DNA of 64,000 nt from Chelativorans sp. AA-79 (GTDB lineage: Bacteria > Pseudomonadota > Alphaproteobacteria > Rhizobiales > Rhizobiaceae), in NCBI RefSeq assembly GCF_029457495.1, contig NZ_CP120363.1:1-64000 (forward strand), in the 5' to 3' direction. This document shows positions 1 to 8,373 of the stretch, one piece after another. A program made the position numbers and the translations under genes. The notes under the pieces were generated by a model. The model was not told where the DNA came from. It worked only from the letters and a program-made list of their open reading frames with translations, and did no database searches. How positions within the stretch are numbered: position 1 is the stretch's first letter; every line of letters begins with the position of its first letter.

Positions 1-2191
1 GCGACTTGAGATCGCGGGCGAGCACCTCCATGGCTGCGACACCGCCGGTTTCGATCGCCGCGACGAATTCGCCCCGGGCAGAGAAGGGGAAGTCAGCGCC
101 ACCCCAGAGGCCAAGACGCTGCGCGTAGCAGAGATCATCGACCTCGGTGGCGCCGGTGGCCGAGCCGTAAACGATGCGCGCCTCGGGCAGCGCATGCTGG
201 AGGCGCAGCCCCGCCCTGCCCTGCTGCGACGCGGCGGCTTGGCCGCGATCGGACTTGCCGCCGACGGCATTGGCCATGGCGTGGGCTTCGTCGAAGATGA
301 TGACCCCGTTGAAATCCGCCCCGAGCCAATCGACGATCTGCTGGACCCGCGAGGCCTTGCCCTCGCGCTCATCCGAGCGCAGCGTCGCATAGGTGCAAAA
401 CAGAATTCCCTCGTTGAGCAGGATCGGCTTGCCCTGCTTGAAGCGGGAGAGCGGCTGGATCAGGAGCTTTTCCTGCCCGAGACCTGACCAGTCGCGCTGC
501 GCGTCCTCGATCAGCTCGGTCGAGCGCGATAACCACAGATGCCGACGGCGCCCCTGGCACCAATTGTCGAGGATGATGCCGGCGATCTGGCGGCCCTTGC
601 CGACGCCGGTGCCGTCCCCGAGATACCAACCCTGGCGGAATTGGACCGTGTCGGCAGCGTCGTCACTGGCGAGCTGCACGACGTCCCAACTTTTGTCGAC
701 GCTCCAGCGACCGGGCAGATGCTGGCTATGGGCCTCGCCGGCATAGATGACGCTTTCGAGCTGGGCGTCGGAGAGCAAGCCCTCGGTGACGACGCGCTCT
801 GGCAGGACCGGCCGATAGGTCGGCAGCGGGGGGCTGACCGAGGCCATGGCCGCAGATTGCACAAGCGGCGAGGGATGGGGTTGCGCTCCCGCGATCTCGA
901 TGGCCTGGGCGCCATACGGTTCGTAGATCGTGTCGGTCAGCGAGGCGCCCGGCTCTTCGGTTTTGTCGATCGGGCGATAAGGAACCGGCAGCGGCGCGGG
1001 GTCGTCCCGCCCGGTTCTCACCGAGGTCGGACGTGGCCGCGAGGCCTTCCTGCTGGTCGCGATTGCCGCCGGGCGCATGGTTCCGGCTGCCTTGCTGGTG
1101 GCCATTTTCGCCGCGACAGCGCGCATGACCCCGTTCGACAGCGCGCCAATGGAATTGGCGGCCGTCGATGGCGAGCGCGGCGGGATGTCCATGATCCAGT
1201 CGAGCAAGGTTTCGAGGTTTGGGGCGACACCGCGCGAGGTCACGAGCTGGTCGGGATCGGATGCCGGGATCTTGTCGATGACGGTGAGCCTGGTTTCGAC
1301 CGTCGTGCCGTGTCTCGCATAGACGCGGCCGGCGATCGCGGCGCTGAAGGCGAGGTGGCCTTCGGCCTGAAGCCGCAGGAAGCCGTCGCGCCAGCCCGGA
1401 TTGTCGGGGGAGAGGTTGGCTCCGGTGATGGCGACCAGGCGGCCGCCCGGCGCGAGACGGGCAAAGGCCGATGTCAGGTGTCGCCATGCGGCGTCGGTCA
1501 CGCGGCCCTCGACATGGGCGCCCACCGAAAAGGGCGGGTTCATCACGATGACGGTCGGGCGGATTGCGGCATCGAGCCAGTCATGAATATGGGCGGCGTC
1601 GAAGCGGGTGACCGGCGCCTCCGGGAAGACGGCCTTGAGCAGATCGGCGCGGGTTTCGGCATAGTCGTTGAGGACCAGGCGGGAGCGGGCAACCGCGCCG
1701 AAGCATGCGAGCATGCCGGTGCCGGCCGAAGGTTCGAGGACGATGTCGTCGACCAGCATGCCCGCGGCGCGCGTGGCGACGAAGGCGAGCGGGAGGGGCG
1801 TCGATAGCTGCTGCAGGGCTTGGCTCTCCTCGCTGCGCCGCGTGTGGGTTGGCCCGAGGTCGGCGACGCGGGAAATCATGCCGAGCGCTGCCCGCAGGGT
1901 TCCGGACTGGGAGAGGATGGCGGGCCCGAAGCGGCGCATGAAGAGAACCTGCGCGATCTCAGTGGCCTCATAGGCGTCCTTCCAGAGCCAATAGCCTTCG
2001 GCGTCGCTGCCGCCGAAGGCCTCGATCATCACGCCGCGCAGGGTGGAGCTGCTAATCGCCTCGCCCCGGGCGAGACAGGCGAGCAGCTCGCCGGCGGCGA
2101 CGAGGATCTGCGTGGCGCGTGAGGCACCGGGCAAGGGTTCCGGCTGGTGGCGAACGGCCGCGAGCGAGCCGGTGGATGAGATGGGGGTCAT
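1..2191 (-). CDS. Methyltransferase / Strawberry-notch helicase fusion (DarB-like), partial
   Basis: Partial gene: it starts at 2191 and its carboxyl end lies beyond base 1, leaving about 730 residues. The visible part joins two enzymes. Residues about 140-230 form an adenine methyltransferase with the AdoMet motif EPSAGTG (about 153-159) and the catalytic NPPF (218-221). From roughly residue 470 a Strawberry-notch type helicase begins, with Walker A GDGTGVGKG near 523 and Walker B FDEAH near 632. The same fusion is known in DarB of phage P1, which protects incoming DNA from type I restriction; a similar job here is inference. It is the last visible gene of the leftward run, 222 bases after ardB and behind structured leader E1. 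Its Shine-Dalgarno is weak. No internal stop was found in the visible part. Confidence 0.85.
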   Translation of the reverse strand, partial: MTPISSTGSLAAVRHQPEPLPGASRATQILVAAGELLACLARGEAISSSTLRGVMIEAFGGSDAEGYWLWKDAYEATEIAQVLFMRRFGPAILSQSGTLRAALGMISRVADLGPTHTRRSEESQALQQLSTPLPLAFVATRAAGMLVDDIVLEPSAGTGMLACFGAVARSRLVLNDYAETRADLLKAVFPEAPVTRFDAAHIHDWLDAAIRPTVIVMNPPFSVGAHVEGRVTDAAWRHLTSAFARLAPGGRLVAITGANLSPDNPGWRDGFLRLQAEGHLAFSAAIAGRVYARHGTTVETRLTVIDKIPASDPDQLVTSRGVAPNLETLLDWIMDIPPRSPSTAANSIGALSNGVMRAVAAKMATSKAAGTMRPAAIATSRKASRPRPTSVRTGRDDPAPLPVPYRPIDKTEEPGASLTDTIYEPYGAQAIEIAGAQPHPSPLVQSAAMASVSPPLPTYRPVLPERVVTEGLLSDAQLESVIYAGEAHSQHLPGRWSVDKSWDVVQLASDDAADTVQFRQGWYLGDGTGVGKGRQIAGIILDNWCQGRRRHLWLSRSTELIEDAQRDWSGLGQEKLLIQPLSRFKQGKPILLNEGILFCTYATLRSDEREGKASRVQQIVDWLGADFNGVIIFDEAHAMANAVGGKSDRGQAAASQQGRAGLRLQHALPEARIVYGSATGATEVDDLCYAQRLGLWGGADFPFSARGEFVAAIETGGVAAMEVLARDLKS

Positions 2192-2220
2192 GGGGATGAT
2201 CCGTGGAGAGCCAGGTGGAG

Positions 2221-2287
2221 GGCGGTCCGCGGGGCGCTCTCTCCTCCGCCGCGGGAACCGCCTCCTCCCGGCCCGCCTCTGCCTCTC
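2221..2287 (-). promoter_or_regulatory. Structured leader E1
   Basis: First of six related elements, each just upstream of a leftward gene. On the sense (minus) strand it starts with a purine box at 2287-2272 (GAGAGGCAGAGGCGGG) and then folds: CCGCGG 2227-2232 pairs with 2249-2254, GGCGGT 2221-2226 pairs with ACCGCC 2257-2262, and the loop carries GGAGGAGAGAG. It ends 30 bases before the start codon of the methyltransferase-helicase. Confidence 0.6.
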
Positions 2288-2372
2288 GACCGCGAGCGCT
2301 CGGCGGCCGACGGTGCTCGCCGGGGGCGTCAATGCCGGGCTCGCACGCGTCGGCGTCTCTCGCGCCGTTGGC

Positions 2373-2402
2373 AAAAAAAGCGCCCCGACGGTCGCCGGGG
2401 CG
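2373..2402 (-). terminator. Intrinsic terminator after ardB
   Basis: Stem CGCCCCG (2381-2387) pairs with CGGGGCG (2396-2402) around an 8-base loop. On the minus strand it is followed directly by seven T (2379-2373). It lies 12 bases past the ardB stop and should end leftward transcription before leader E1. Confidence 0.85.
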
Positions 2403-2413
2403 TGGGGATCGTG

Positions 2414-2836
2414 TCAGTCGATGGCCTGGAAGATCTGCGAGGCTTCCAGATGATCGCCAGCGTAGCTGAATAGCCGATGATAGCCCTCCGCCATGCGACT
2501 GGACTCGAACTTTATGGAGAGGTGCGAGAAGGTGAAGAGGGTGGCGATGATGCCTGCCGCATCCGTCGTCACCTCGCCCGAATAGTCGTTGGTTCGACAA
2601 ATTATGCGATAGCGCGGCTTCTTCGGAGGCACTAGGTAGAGCGGCTTTCCATCGAGCTCGTAAAAGTCCCAGAATCCGCCGCCATAGTCTTCGGGGCTCA
2701 GCCACTCCATCATATAATAGAGCGTATTTTCTGCCATGATGAGGAATTGCAGGCCGAACAGCTCGGGTAGGAATTCGGGACGGCGATCCTCTGGGACAAG
2801 GGTTGCGACACGGGTCTGGGGTTGGGACAGTGACAT
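2414..2836 (-). CDS. ardB: ArdB/KlcA-family antirestriction protein
   Basis: A 140-residue cytoplasmic protein of the ArdB/KlcA family, which blocks type I restriction of incoming plasmid DNA in vivo without a known enzymatic activity. The family signature is clear: a central GGGFWDFYEL stretch (residues 52-61), a YLVPP segment, then TTDAAGIIATLFTFSHLS and a C-terminal IFQAID. The length matches the family norm of about 140. The start at 2836 is the only reasonable ATG, and leader E2 ends 26 bases upstream. An intrinsic terminator follows the stop. The gene sits between the methyltransferase-helicase and a divergent DUF1173 gene, which fits an anti-restriction group at one end of a conjugative element. 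Confidence 0.85.
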   Translation of the reverse strand: MSLSQPQTRVATLVPEDRRPEFLPELFGLQFLIMAENTLYYMMEWLSPEDYGGGFWDFYELDGKPLYLVPPKKPRYRIICRTNDYSGEVTTDAAGIIATLFTFSHLSIKFESSRMAEGYHRLFSYAGDHLEASQIFQAID

Positions 2837-2861
2837 GGGATTTCTCCGGAGAGAGCGGAGT

Positions 2862-2924
2862 GGGGCGAGCCGGCGGCCTCTCTCTCAACCGGACCGGCTG
2901 CCCCGACCCCGCCCTCCTCTCCCT
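2862..2924 (-). promoter_or_regulatory. Structured leader E2
   Basis: Same design as E1. The purine box AGGGAGAGGAGGGC is at 2924-2911 (minus strand). The stem is GGGGC 2862-2866 with GCCCC 2900-2904, AGCCGG 2868-2873 with CCGGCT 2894-2899, and CGG 2874-2876 with CCG 2889-2891. The loop carries GAGAGAGAGG on the minus strand. It lies 26 bases upstream of the ardB start. Confidence 0.6.
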
Positions 2925-3047
2925 TTCCGGCCCGCTCGCACCCGGCGCGCCGAGACGTCGTGCCGTGCCGGCAACCCCTCGGATTTGACGGGTTGCGCAG
3001 CTCGCCTTCGGCGGGTTGGCTGCTGGTTTTCGAAGGGAAGGAGCGCG

Positions 3048-4247
3048 ATGCGCAGATTCGAGATCGGCGGCGTTGTTCTCGATGAGGCCGATCCAGATCT
3101 GACGGCCGCCGTTGCTGCCGCCCATCGCGACCGTGTGCGACCGCTATGTCTGTGCCGCCAGCCGGGCGTTGCGATGTATGTAGCGCGTATCGGCGATCAG
3201 CATGTGATCAAGCGCATGCCGCTGACCGGCGGCCTGCATGATCCGGAATGCGATTCCTATGAACCGCCGCTGGAGTTGTCAGGGCTCGGGCCGCTGATGG
3301 GAAATGCGATCCGACTCGACCCGGAGACCGGTCAGGCGGCGTTACGGCTGGAGTTCAGCCTGTCGCGAACCGGAAGCCGGGCACCGCCGACACCCGGGGC
3401 GTCTGAGGCGAGCTCGGTGAAGAGTGAGGCGCGGCGACTGTCATTGCGGGCGCTGTTGCATTTCCTCTGGAATGAAGCGGGTCTGACCAAGCGGACGTCG
3501 GTCTGGTCGGGCAAGCGGCAGTGGTGGAACCTGCGTTGGCATCTGATCGAGGCCGCCAAGACGATGGTCGTCAAGGGCGCGCCACTGAGCGAGGTCCTGC
3601 TGCTGCCCGAGCCGTTTCGCGCGTCGAGCAAGGCTGCGATCGAGGAGCGGCGAGCGGCCGCCTTGAGAGCGATCCTGCCACAGAAGACCGGGCCGCGACG
3701 GCTCATGGTGCTGGTGGGGGAGATCAAGGAGTTTCAGGCGGCGCGGGGCGGTCACCGGGTCGTCGTCAAGCACATGCCCGGCTTTCCACTGCTGCTCGAC
3801 GACAAGGGCTGGCAGAGTCTCAAGGCGCGCTTCGAGATTGAGCTGGCGCTGTGGAGCGCCAATGATGCTGCCCATCTCGTCGCCATCGCGACCTTCGGGG
3901 TCAACGACGCCGGGCTTGCGGCAATCGAAGAGATCGCCCTGATGATGGTGACAGAGAACTGGATTCCCTATGAATCCGTGCATGAGGAGCGCCTGGTCGG
4001 CGCGCTCGCCAAACTGCGCGAGCAAAGCATCAAGGGCTTGCGTTATGGCCTGCCGTCCGACCAGCCGATGGTCGCAGCGCTGCTCATGCAACGCAAGCCG
4101 AAGCCGCTGGCACTCTATATCGTTCCGGGGAGCGCGGACGATGCCTATGAGGCCGAATTGAACGAGATGGTTGCGGCGCGGCCCGATTTCGACAGCTGGA
4201 TCTGGCGTGTCGCCCAGGGCGACATGCCGCCGCTGCCGGCCCGGTGA
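3048..4247 (+). CDS. DUF1173 family protein, copy 1
   Basis: A 399-residue protein of the DUF1173 family, common on alphaproteobacterial plasmids and integrative elements; its function is not known to me. Near the N terminus it has a conserved metal-ligand-like pattern, C34-x-C36 followed by H64-x3-C68, which suggests a small zinc site. A conserved WWNLRWHLIEAA stretch follows in the middle, and the C terminus reads WRVAQGDMPPLPAR. A second copy at 31314-32510 shares the whole length and the same four putative ligands at identical positions. The start at 3048 is chosen because GGGAAGGAG precedes it at good spacing. It is one of the few rightward genes of the first 18 kb and diverges from ardB. 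Confidence 0.85.
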   Translation: MRRFEIGGVVLDEADPDLTAAVAAAHRDRVRPLCLCRQPGVAMYVARIGDQHVIKRMPLTGGLHDPECDSYEPPLELSGLGPLMGNAIRLDPETGQAALRLEFSLSRTGSRAPPTPGASEASSVKSEARRLSLRALLHFLWNEAGLTKRTSVWSGKRQWWNLRWHLIEAAKTMVVKGAPLSEVLLLPEPFRASSKAAIEERRAAALRAILPQKTGPRRLMVLVGEIKEFQAARGGHRVVVKHMPGFPLLLDDKGWQSLKARFEIELALWSANDAAHLVAIATFGVNDAGLAAIEEIALMMVTENWIPYESVHEERLVGALAKLREQSIKGLRYGLPSDQPMVAALLMQRKPKPLALYIVPGSADDAYEAELNEMVAARPDFDSWIWRVAQGDMPPLPAR

Positions 4248-4253
4248 CCCCGG

Positions 4254-4556
4254 TCAGGCCGTTGCCTTGGATTGCTCCCACACATCGGGGCGCCAGAACG
4301 CGATGAGCTTTTCGATCTCGGCGCGATATTCGACCGGGTGCTCGGCATTGGAGAGATTGGCCATGTGGGAAAAGACCGTCGCCATATCCTGGGCAATAGC
4401 GCGGTCGAGGGTGAACACGTCGGTGATGTCGAACCGACCGAGGCTGTAGGGATTCCACCAGGCGAGGATGAAATCGGCGACCCGGCGCGCCTGTCCGGTG
4501 TCGCTGTGCGCGATCGTAAGGAGGCGCTCGAACGCCGCGCGTGTCCGCTGGTCCAT
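4254..4556 (-). CDS. Small conserved protein, DUF7673-like
   Basis: A 100-residue soluble protein resembling a small family I know as DUF7673, found on rhizobial plasmids; the family name is recalled, not checked. It is mostly helical by composition, with a conserved-looking AFERLLTIAHSDTGQARRVADFILAWW-type N-terminal half. The start at 4556 is preferred over an upstream ATG at 4586 because GGAGGTGG lies five bases before it. It runs convergently with the DUF1173 gene (6-base gap) and follows the 4590-5489 gene by 33 bases, so the two leftward genes are probably cotranscribed. No function can be given. Confidence 0.65.
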   Translation of the reverse strand: MDQRTRAAFERLLTIAHSDTGQARRVADFILAWWNPYSLGRFDITDVFTLDRAIAQDMATVFSHMANLSNAEHPVEYRAEIEKLIAFWRPDVWEQSKATA

Positions 4557-4589
4557 GATCCACCTCCCGGGCCATATAGTATTCACAGA

Positions 4590-5489
4590 CTATTGTCTGC
4601 TGCGAAGCGTGTCGAGCACGGATGTGAGGAAGATTTCCGGCTGGCCGTGCCGTTCCGGGCCGTGAATGGTCCAGTCGAGATTCTCGACGAGCGCCGGTAT
4701 GAACTCGAAGTCGTAGGACCAGAAACCGGCATCGATCTCGTCACTGAGATCGGTATGGACGTCGAGGGCGAAGTCCGCGATCTGAATGGCGTAGCGACGC
4801 ATGCTGACCGAGCCCAATTCCTCCCAGACCGTCATCATCGCGCGAATGCCAGGCTTTCGTGCGGGGTTGTCGTCATGGGCGGCTCGAAGATCGAGCATTG
4901 CTTCCCAGACGCACAGAGCGGTTTCGAGCAGCTGCGGTGACGATGCTGCTGCATCGGGTTTGGCAATGGTCCCGTCGTTGTCCTCTGCGTCGGATTGCAG
5001 CTCGTCCAACATGTCGGTCGTGGATTTTCCGGAAATCGTCTCCGCGGTGATCAGGGTCACGGCGCCGCCGAAGCCGTCGGGCCGCATCTTGCTGCAGGTA
5101 AAGGACGTGGTGACGACGATTTCGTCGAGTGCCGTCGAGCGCCGGACGATATCCTGGAGAATGAACGCCCAGGATGTCCCAGACATATCAATGTCGAGAT
5201 ATTGGTCCTGTGGGCCGCCCTCGAGGTTCGCCTGGTCGAGCTTTCCGGTGAGATAGGTCTTTGCCGTGCTGGGGGACGGATCGTCGGATGTCTCGATTGC
5301 GGAGGCCAATTCTCCGCGATCGAGGCTGATCGTGTCGTTTGGTCCTGTCTCGCTGAAGAGGTAAATACAGCGGCCATCTGTATCGATTTCGCTATCAAAG
5401 ACGGCCTCCAGAACCAGCAGTTCAAGGGCGGTTATAGCGGCAAGCGGAATGAGTGGCGTTACCACCGTTGGAGAATGATAGTCGGCCAT
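4590..5489 (-). CDS. Conserved hypothetical protein, 299 aa
   Basis: I do not recognise this 299-residue protein. It has no signal peptide and no convincing membrane helix apart from a mildly hydrophobic N terminus (LIPLAAITALELLVLEAVF, about residues 13-31). The middle (about residues 150-190) is acidic and low in complexity, and the last 110 residues look like a compact helical domain rich in Trp and Asp. Codon use matches the neighbours. AAAGGA precedes the start at 5489. A GC hairpin (5512-5532) separates it from the DUF6117-like gene upstream. Its place among plasmid-type small genes suggests a mobile-element accessory role, but nothing more specific can be supported. Confidence 0.6.
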   Translation of the reverse strand: MADYHSPTVVTPLIPLAAITALELLVLEAVFDSEIDTDGRCIYLFSETGPNDTISLDRGELASAIETSDDPSPSTAKTYLTGKLDQANLEGGPQDQYLDIDMSGTSWAFILQDIVRRSTALDEIVVTTSFTCSKMRPDGFGGAVTLITAETISGKSTTDMLDELQSDAEDNDGTIAKPDAAASSPQLLETALCVWEAMLDLRAAHDDNPARKPGIRAMMTVWEELGSVSMRRYAIQIADFALDVHTDLSDEIDAGFWSYDFEFIPALVENLDWTIHGPERHGQPEIFLTSVLDTLRSRQ

Positions 5490-5511
5490 TGCTTGTTCCT
5501 TTGAACAGCGA

Positions 5512-5532
5512 AGCCCGGCGCGAGGCCGGGCT
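5512..5532 (-). terminator. Intergenic GC hairpin
   Basis: AGCCCGGC (5512-5519) pairs with GCCGGGCT (5525-5532) around a five-base loop, with possible outer pairing of GAACAG and CTGTTC. It lies between two leftward genes, just before the Shine-Dalgarno of the second. It lacks a strong T run, so it may pause or process RNA rather than terminate. Confidence 0.5.
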
Positions 5533-5555
5533 GTTCGCGGTTTGAGTTGGAGGGT

Positions 5556-5822
5556 TCAGTTCGTGTCGGCGGGCGCCGTCGCCGGCAGGAAGCCGGTGGG
5601 ATCGTCAGGATCTGGCGGGAGATAGGCATCGTAGGGGTTGCCATCGGCCAGGTGGCCGAAGGGCGTCATCACAATGTCAGAGCCGTCGCGCCCGACGGCG
5701 CAGATCACGTAGCAGATCTCACCGCATTGCGCGTCGAGGCATTCCATGAGCGCCAGATTGCCGTCTCCGGCGGCGCGCAGAAGCGTGTGGAAATTGGCGC
5801 GGGCGTGGTCGGGAATGGCCAT
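5556..5822 (-). CDS. DUF6117-like small protein
   Basis: An 88-residue protein close to a small family I recall as DUF6117, recurrent on rhizobial plasmids, of unknown function. Seen in the sequence are the N terminus MAIPDHARANFHTLLRAA, a central YVICAVGRDGSDIVMTPFG strand-rich segment and an acidic Pro-rich tail (DPDDPTGFLP). The start at 5822 is preceded by GGAGGAGAATGAG, a strong site. Only one base separates it from the stop of the 5824-6498 gene, so the two are almost certainly coupled. A downstream hairpin at 5512-5532 closes the pair. Confidence 0.7.
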   Translation of the reverse strand: MAIPDHARANFHTLLRAAGDGNLALMECLDAQCGEICYVICAVGRDGSDIVMTPFGHLADGNPYDAYLPPDPDDPTGFLPATAPADTN

Positions 5823-5823
5823 C

Positions 5824-6498
5824 TCATTCTCCTCCAGCGGTGGGGCCCGTCGCAATCCGATGATGACGGCGGAGCGCAACGAGACCTGTCTGGAACGTGG
5901 CGTTCCAGACTTCTCGTGACAGGTCGGTCGAGGCGGCGGTCTCCTTGCAGGCCAAATGAATATCCTGGTCGCTGACATCATCTGCGCGAAGGTCGCCGAA
6001 CTCGGCACGATGATCGTGAACGATCCCGGGCAGCATCTCTCGGACCCGGGTTTCATCGATCGCGGCAATCACGTGCGGGAAGCGCGGAGCGTCATCCTCC
6101 GAGGTGGGACCCCTGGCCCCGTCGAGGATGGCGTGAGCAAGAGCGATCGCCCAATTGGCCTTGGTAAGCCATTCCGGCGTGGTCGGCCGGCTCGCCTGCG
6201 CGTCGGCCACGATGATCTTGAGCAGTCCGAGCAGAAGCTCGAAATGACCGGCCTTGCGTTGCACGGTTTCATCGAAGTGGGGAGGCACGGTGATGGCGTC
6301 GCCCCAATATGCGGCGTCCGTGCCAGACCAGATGCCGGTCACATAGGTTTCACCGGCACACTCATAGTCCTGTTTGCCCTCGTCCCAATCCTCATCCTCG
6401 ATCGCCAGGCGACAGGCCGCCTCCGGGGTCTCGGCGGAATAGGTCCCGTGCCGATAGATCGGCAGGCGGTAGGTCGTTTCTATGGTGAAGTTCGGCAT
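5824..6498 (-). CDS. Conserved hypothetical protein, 224 aa
   Basis: A 224-residue soluble protein whose first 70 residues (MPNFTIETTYRLPIYRHGTY...) form a recurrent beta-rich unit of rhizobial plasmid proteins; I think it belongs with DUF5983-type proteins but am not sure. The region after residue 90 is helical and contains a LLLGLLKIIVADAQA segment. The start at 6498 is chosen over an in-frame upstream ATG (6786) because AAGGAG precedes it and the upstream extension is basic, low-complexity and overlaps the DUF3085 gene. It follows a good terminator (6524-6546), so it may have its own promoter or depend on readthrough. No catalytic motif was seen. Confidence 0.65.
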   Translation of the reverse strand: MPNFTIETTYRLPIYRHGTYSAETPEAACRLAIEDEDWDEGKQDYECAGETYVTGIWSGTDAAYWGDAITVPPHFDETVQRKAGHFELLLGLLKIIVADAQASRPTTPEWLTKANWAIALAHAILDGARGPTSEDDAPRFPHVIAAIDETRVREMLPGIVHDHRAEFGDLRADDVSDQDIHLACKETAASTDLSREVWNATFQTGLVALRRHHRIATGPTAGGE

Positions 6499-6523
6499 GG
6501 CTGAATCTCCTTGGTGGAAATGC

Positions 6524-6546
6524 AAAAGCCCCGCGCGAGGCGGGGC
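6524..6546 (-). terminator. Intrinsic terminator after DUF3085 gene
   Basis: GCCCCGC (6528-6534) pairs with GCGGGGC (6540-6546), followed on the minus strand by TTTT (6527-6524). It sits 25 bases upstream of the next start codon, a pattern repeated several times in this run. Confidence 0.75.
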
Positions 6547-6550
6547 GGCG

Positions 6551-6952
6551 TCAGGGTTTGGCGACAACGGCGATGAAGACGCTGCTGGCGCTGAGATCGA
6601 TGCGCAGATGGGTTGCGTCTGGGCGCTTATCGGCCAGGATGAGAATTTCATCGGCGGCGAGAAAGACGACGTCATCGTCGCCGCCGAAGTGATGCGCCTT
6701 GTAGTCGTACCAATCCGGGTCGATGTTCGGATTGCACTGGTCGGCATAGACGACCATGGCCCGGTCGCCTTCGGCGATATGGCCATTGGACATCACATAG
6801 ACTCCATGATCGCCGACCAGCCAAAGGCCTGGCTCCTCGTCCTTGCCGGGAGCCAGACCGAAATGGGGATTGCGGTAGCCGCCATTGACGCGTGCATCGG
6901 CCTGACCACGCGCGATAACGGCGCGCACCGCAGAAAGCGGGAACGTGAACAT
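6551..6952 (-). CDS. DUF3085 family protein
   Basis: A 133-residue protein of the DUF3085 type, a small family of plasmid-borne proteins of unknown function. It opens with MFTFPLSAVRAVIARGQADARV, has the motif GLWLVGDHGVYVMSNG (about residues 43-58) and ends in a RPDATHLRIDLS strand pair. The length is close to the family norm. GAGGAAA lies before the start at 6952. It is followed within four bases by the terminator at 6524-6546. It lies in the leftward run between the DUF1281 gene and the 224-residue gene; its partners and role are unknown. Confidence 0.7.
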   Translation of the reverse strand: MFTFPLSAVRAVIARGQADARVNGGYRNPHFGLAPGKDEEPGLWLVGDHGVYVMSNGHIAEGDRAMVVYADQCNPNIDPDWYDYKAHHFGGDDDVVFLAADEILILADKRPDATHLRIDLSASSVFIAVVAKP

Positions 6953-7027
6953 GATGGTTTCCTCTGGTGAGGGACGCGAGGATGAGCCGGGTGGGCCCGG
7001 CTGAGGGCGATCCAGCCGCGGCTTGTG

Positions 7028-7759
7028 TCAGTCTTCGGCGGGGGCCGGACGAGCGTAGACCTGCTGGTAAAGCGCCTCGGACGCCTCGACATATTCGCCA
7101 AGATAATGACCGTTGCGGATCGATCCGACGAAGGCAAAATTCCAGCCTTCATCAAACCCGTGGACGGTGATCGTCAGGCCATGAGCTTCGGGCCGGCCGG
7201 CGAGTGCGGCAAAGATGGGTTCAGGCGAGGACCAGGCGGTGTTGAAGAGGAATTCAAGGCGGTCATCCCCGTCGCTGACCATCTCGAAATCGTAGGAGTT
7301 CCACTTGGTGCCCCAATGGGCGAGCGACCAGCTGTACCACGACGTGTGGCCATAGTTGTCGTAGGCCTCGACGGCGTGCCTGGCCTTTTCCAGGCAGCCG
7401 GGACTGCGTGCGAGCAGGAGGCTCTTGAGGCCTTCGAAATCGGTCACGCCGGCTTCCCTGACCCAGGCATAGGACAGATAGAGATCGAGCTGCTCCTGCC
7501 AGGTTCTCGCCAGGCCGAAATCGTCGCGAATAGCGGGGCGGCCGAGAATGAGCAGCCCGTCGGACACGGTCGAGCTGCTCTCGGTGTTCCGGATGGCTTC
7601 GGGCATCGGCACAAGAACCTCGAAGTCCAGACGGGTGAATTCGCGGTCGACGCCGTCGTCGTCCCGGTCTCTGGTCGTGACGATGAAGGTGTTCTTGAAT
7701 TGGGCGACCGTCTCGGCCGGGCCGGTGATGACGACGCGATGGGTGACATGATTGGGCAT
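7028..7759 (-). CDS. DUF1281 (Api92-like ferredoxin-fold) protein
   Basis: A 243-residue protein of the DUF1281/Api92-like family, named after a protein of phage APSE and spread on phages and conjugative elements. It begins MPNHVTHRVVITGPAETVAQF, the usual start of the family, and contains the typical LAHWGTKWNSYDFE motif (about residues 146-159) and a GWNFAFVGSIRNG-type C-terminal segment. Family members have a ferredoxin-like fold; no enzymatic role is established to my knowledge. The start at 7759 is set by homology of the N terminus and lies 28 bases from leader E3. The gene is the only one between E3 and the DUF3085 gene. Confidence 0.75.
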   Translation of the reverse strand: MPNHVTHRVVITGPAETVAQFKNTFIVTTRDRDDDGVDREFTRLDFEVLVPMPEAIRNTESSSTVSDGLLILGRPAIRDDFGLARTWQEQLDLYLSYAWVREAGVTDFEGLKSLLLARSPGCLEKARHAVEAYDNYGHTSWYSWSLAHWGTKWNSYDFEMVSDGDDRLEFLFNTAWSSPEPIFAALAGRPEAHGLTITVHGFDEGWNFAFVGSIRNGHYLGEYVEASEALYQQVYARPAPAED

Positions 7760-7786
7760 AGTGGTGCTCCGCGAGGGTTGAGGGAA

Positions 7787-7849
7787 CGGGCGCGCGGCGG
7801 CCTCTCCCCGACCGGCCGCAGCCCGCCCCTCCCCGGCCCTCCTCTCCCT
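7787..7849 (-). promoter_or_regulatory. Structured leader E3
   Basis: Purine box AGGGAGAGGAGGGC at 7849-7836 (minus strand), identical in sequence to that of E2. The stem is CGGGC 7787-7791 with GCCCG 7821-7825 and GCGGC 7794-7798 with GCCGC 7815-7819; the loop carries GGGGAGAGG. It ends 28 bases before the DUF1281 start codon. Confidence 0.55.
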
Positions 7850-7938
7850 CGACACGACGCAGGCGCGCGCTGCCGCGCGCGGGAGCGGCATGCTGGCGTT
7901 GCTATGGCGACTGGTGGGGAATGCGTGAGGCTAGCGCA

Positions 7939-8373
7939 TTATGGACGCTCGACGTCGTAGCGAGGATCGCACCCGTCCTCGCCGGGGAACTTGCCGTTTG
8001 GGTCACAAACCATGACCTGGAGCACGCCGTAGGTCTCATGCCCGAAATATTGGCCCGCCTGTATGGTGAAACGGCTGCGGGCAGCCGGACCGGCAATGCG
8101 CATCTTGACCGGCACCGACCATCCGATGTCGACCAGGCCCAGTGCAAGGGGACGGCCGTCCTCGCGCATCTTCGCGCCAAGATCATTGAGCAGAGCCGCG
8201 CTGATATGGGCCGGAAAGTCGCCGATCATCAGAAGTTCGGGCAGGCCGTGCTCGGCATTACCGATGGTGTAGGTGAAGCCGGAGGTCTCGGCATCGCCGA
8301 AGACCTGGAACAGGTGCTGGCCGAAGGCTTCGATATTCTGCCGGACTTGACGCATCTTGCCGGGCGGTGTCAT
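7939..8373 (-). CDS. DUF4262 domain protein
   Basis: A 144-residue protein of the DUF4262 family. The family core is visible as GFTYTIGNAEHGLPELLMIG (about residues 32-51) followed by a helix with LLNDLGAKM, and a C-terminal HETYGVLQVMVCDPNG. The family is widespread in bacteria and of unknown function. The start overlaps the stop of the DUF1419 gene by four bases (ATGA, 8370-8373), so its translation is coupled to that gene. About 90 bases of GC-rich DNA and leader E3 separate it from the next gene downstream. Confidence 0.75.
   Translation of the reverse strand: MTPPGKMRQVRQNIEAFGQHLFQVFGDAETSGFTYTIGNAEHGLPELLMIGDFPAHISAALLNDLGAKMREDGRPLALGLVDIGWSVPVKMRIAGPAARSRFTIQAGQYFGHETYGVLQVMVCDPNGKFPGEDGCDPRYDVERP

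Noticed and set aside
539..1807. Rightward open frame of 422 codons
   Set aside because: It is the antisense of the methyltransferase-helicase, whose motifs are intact on the minus strand.
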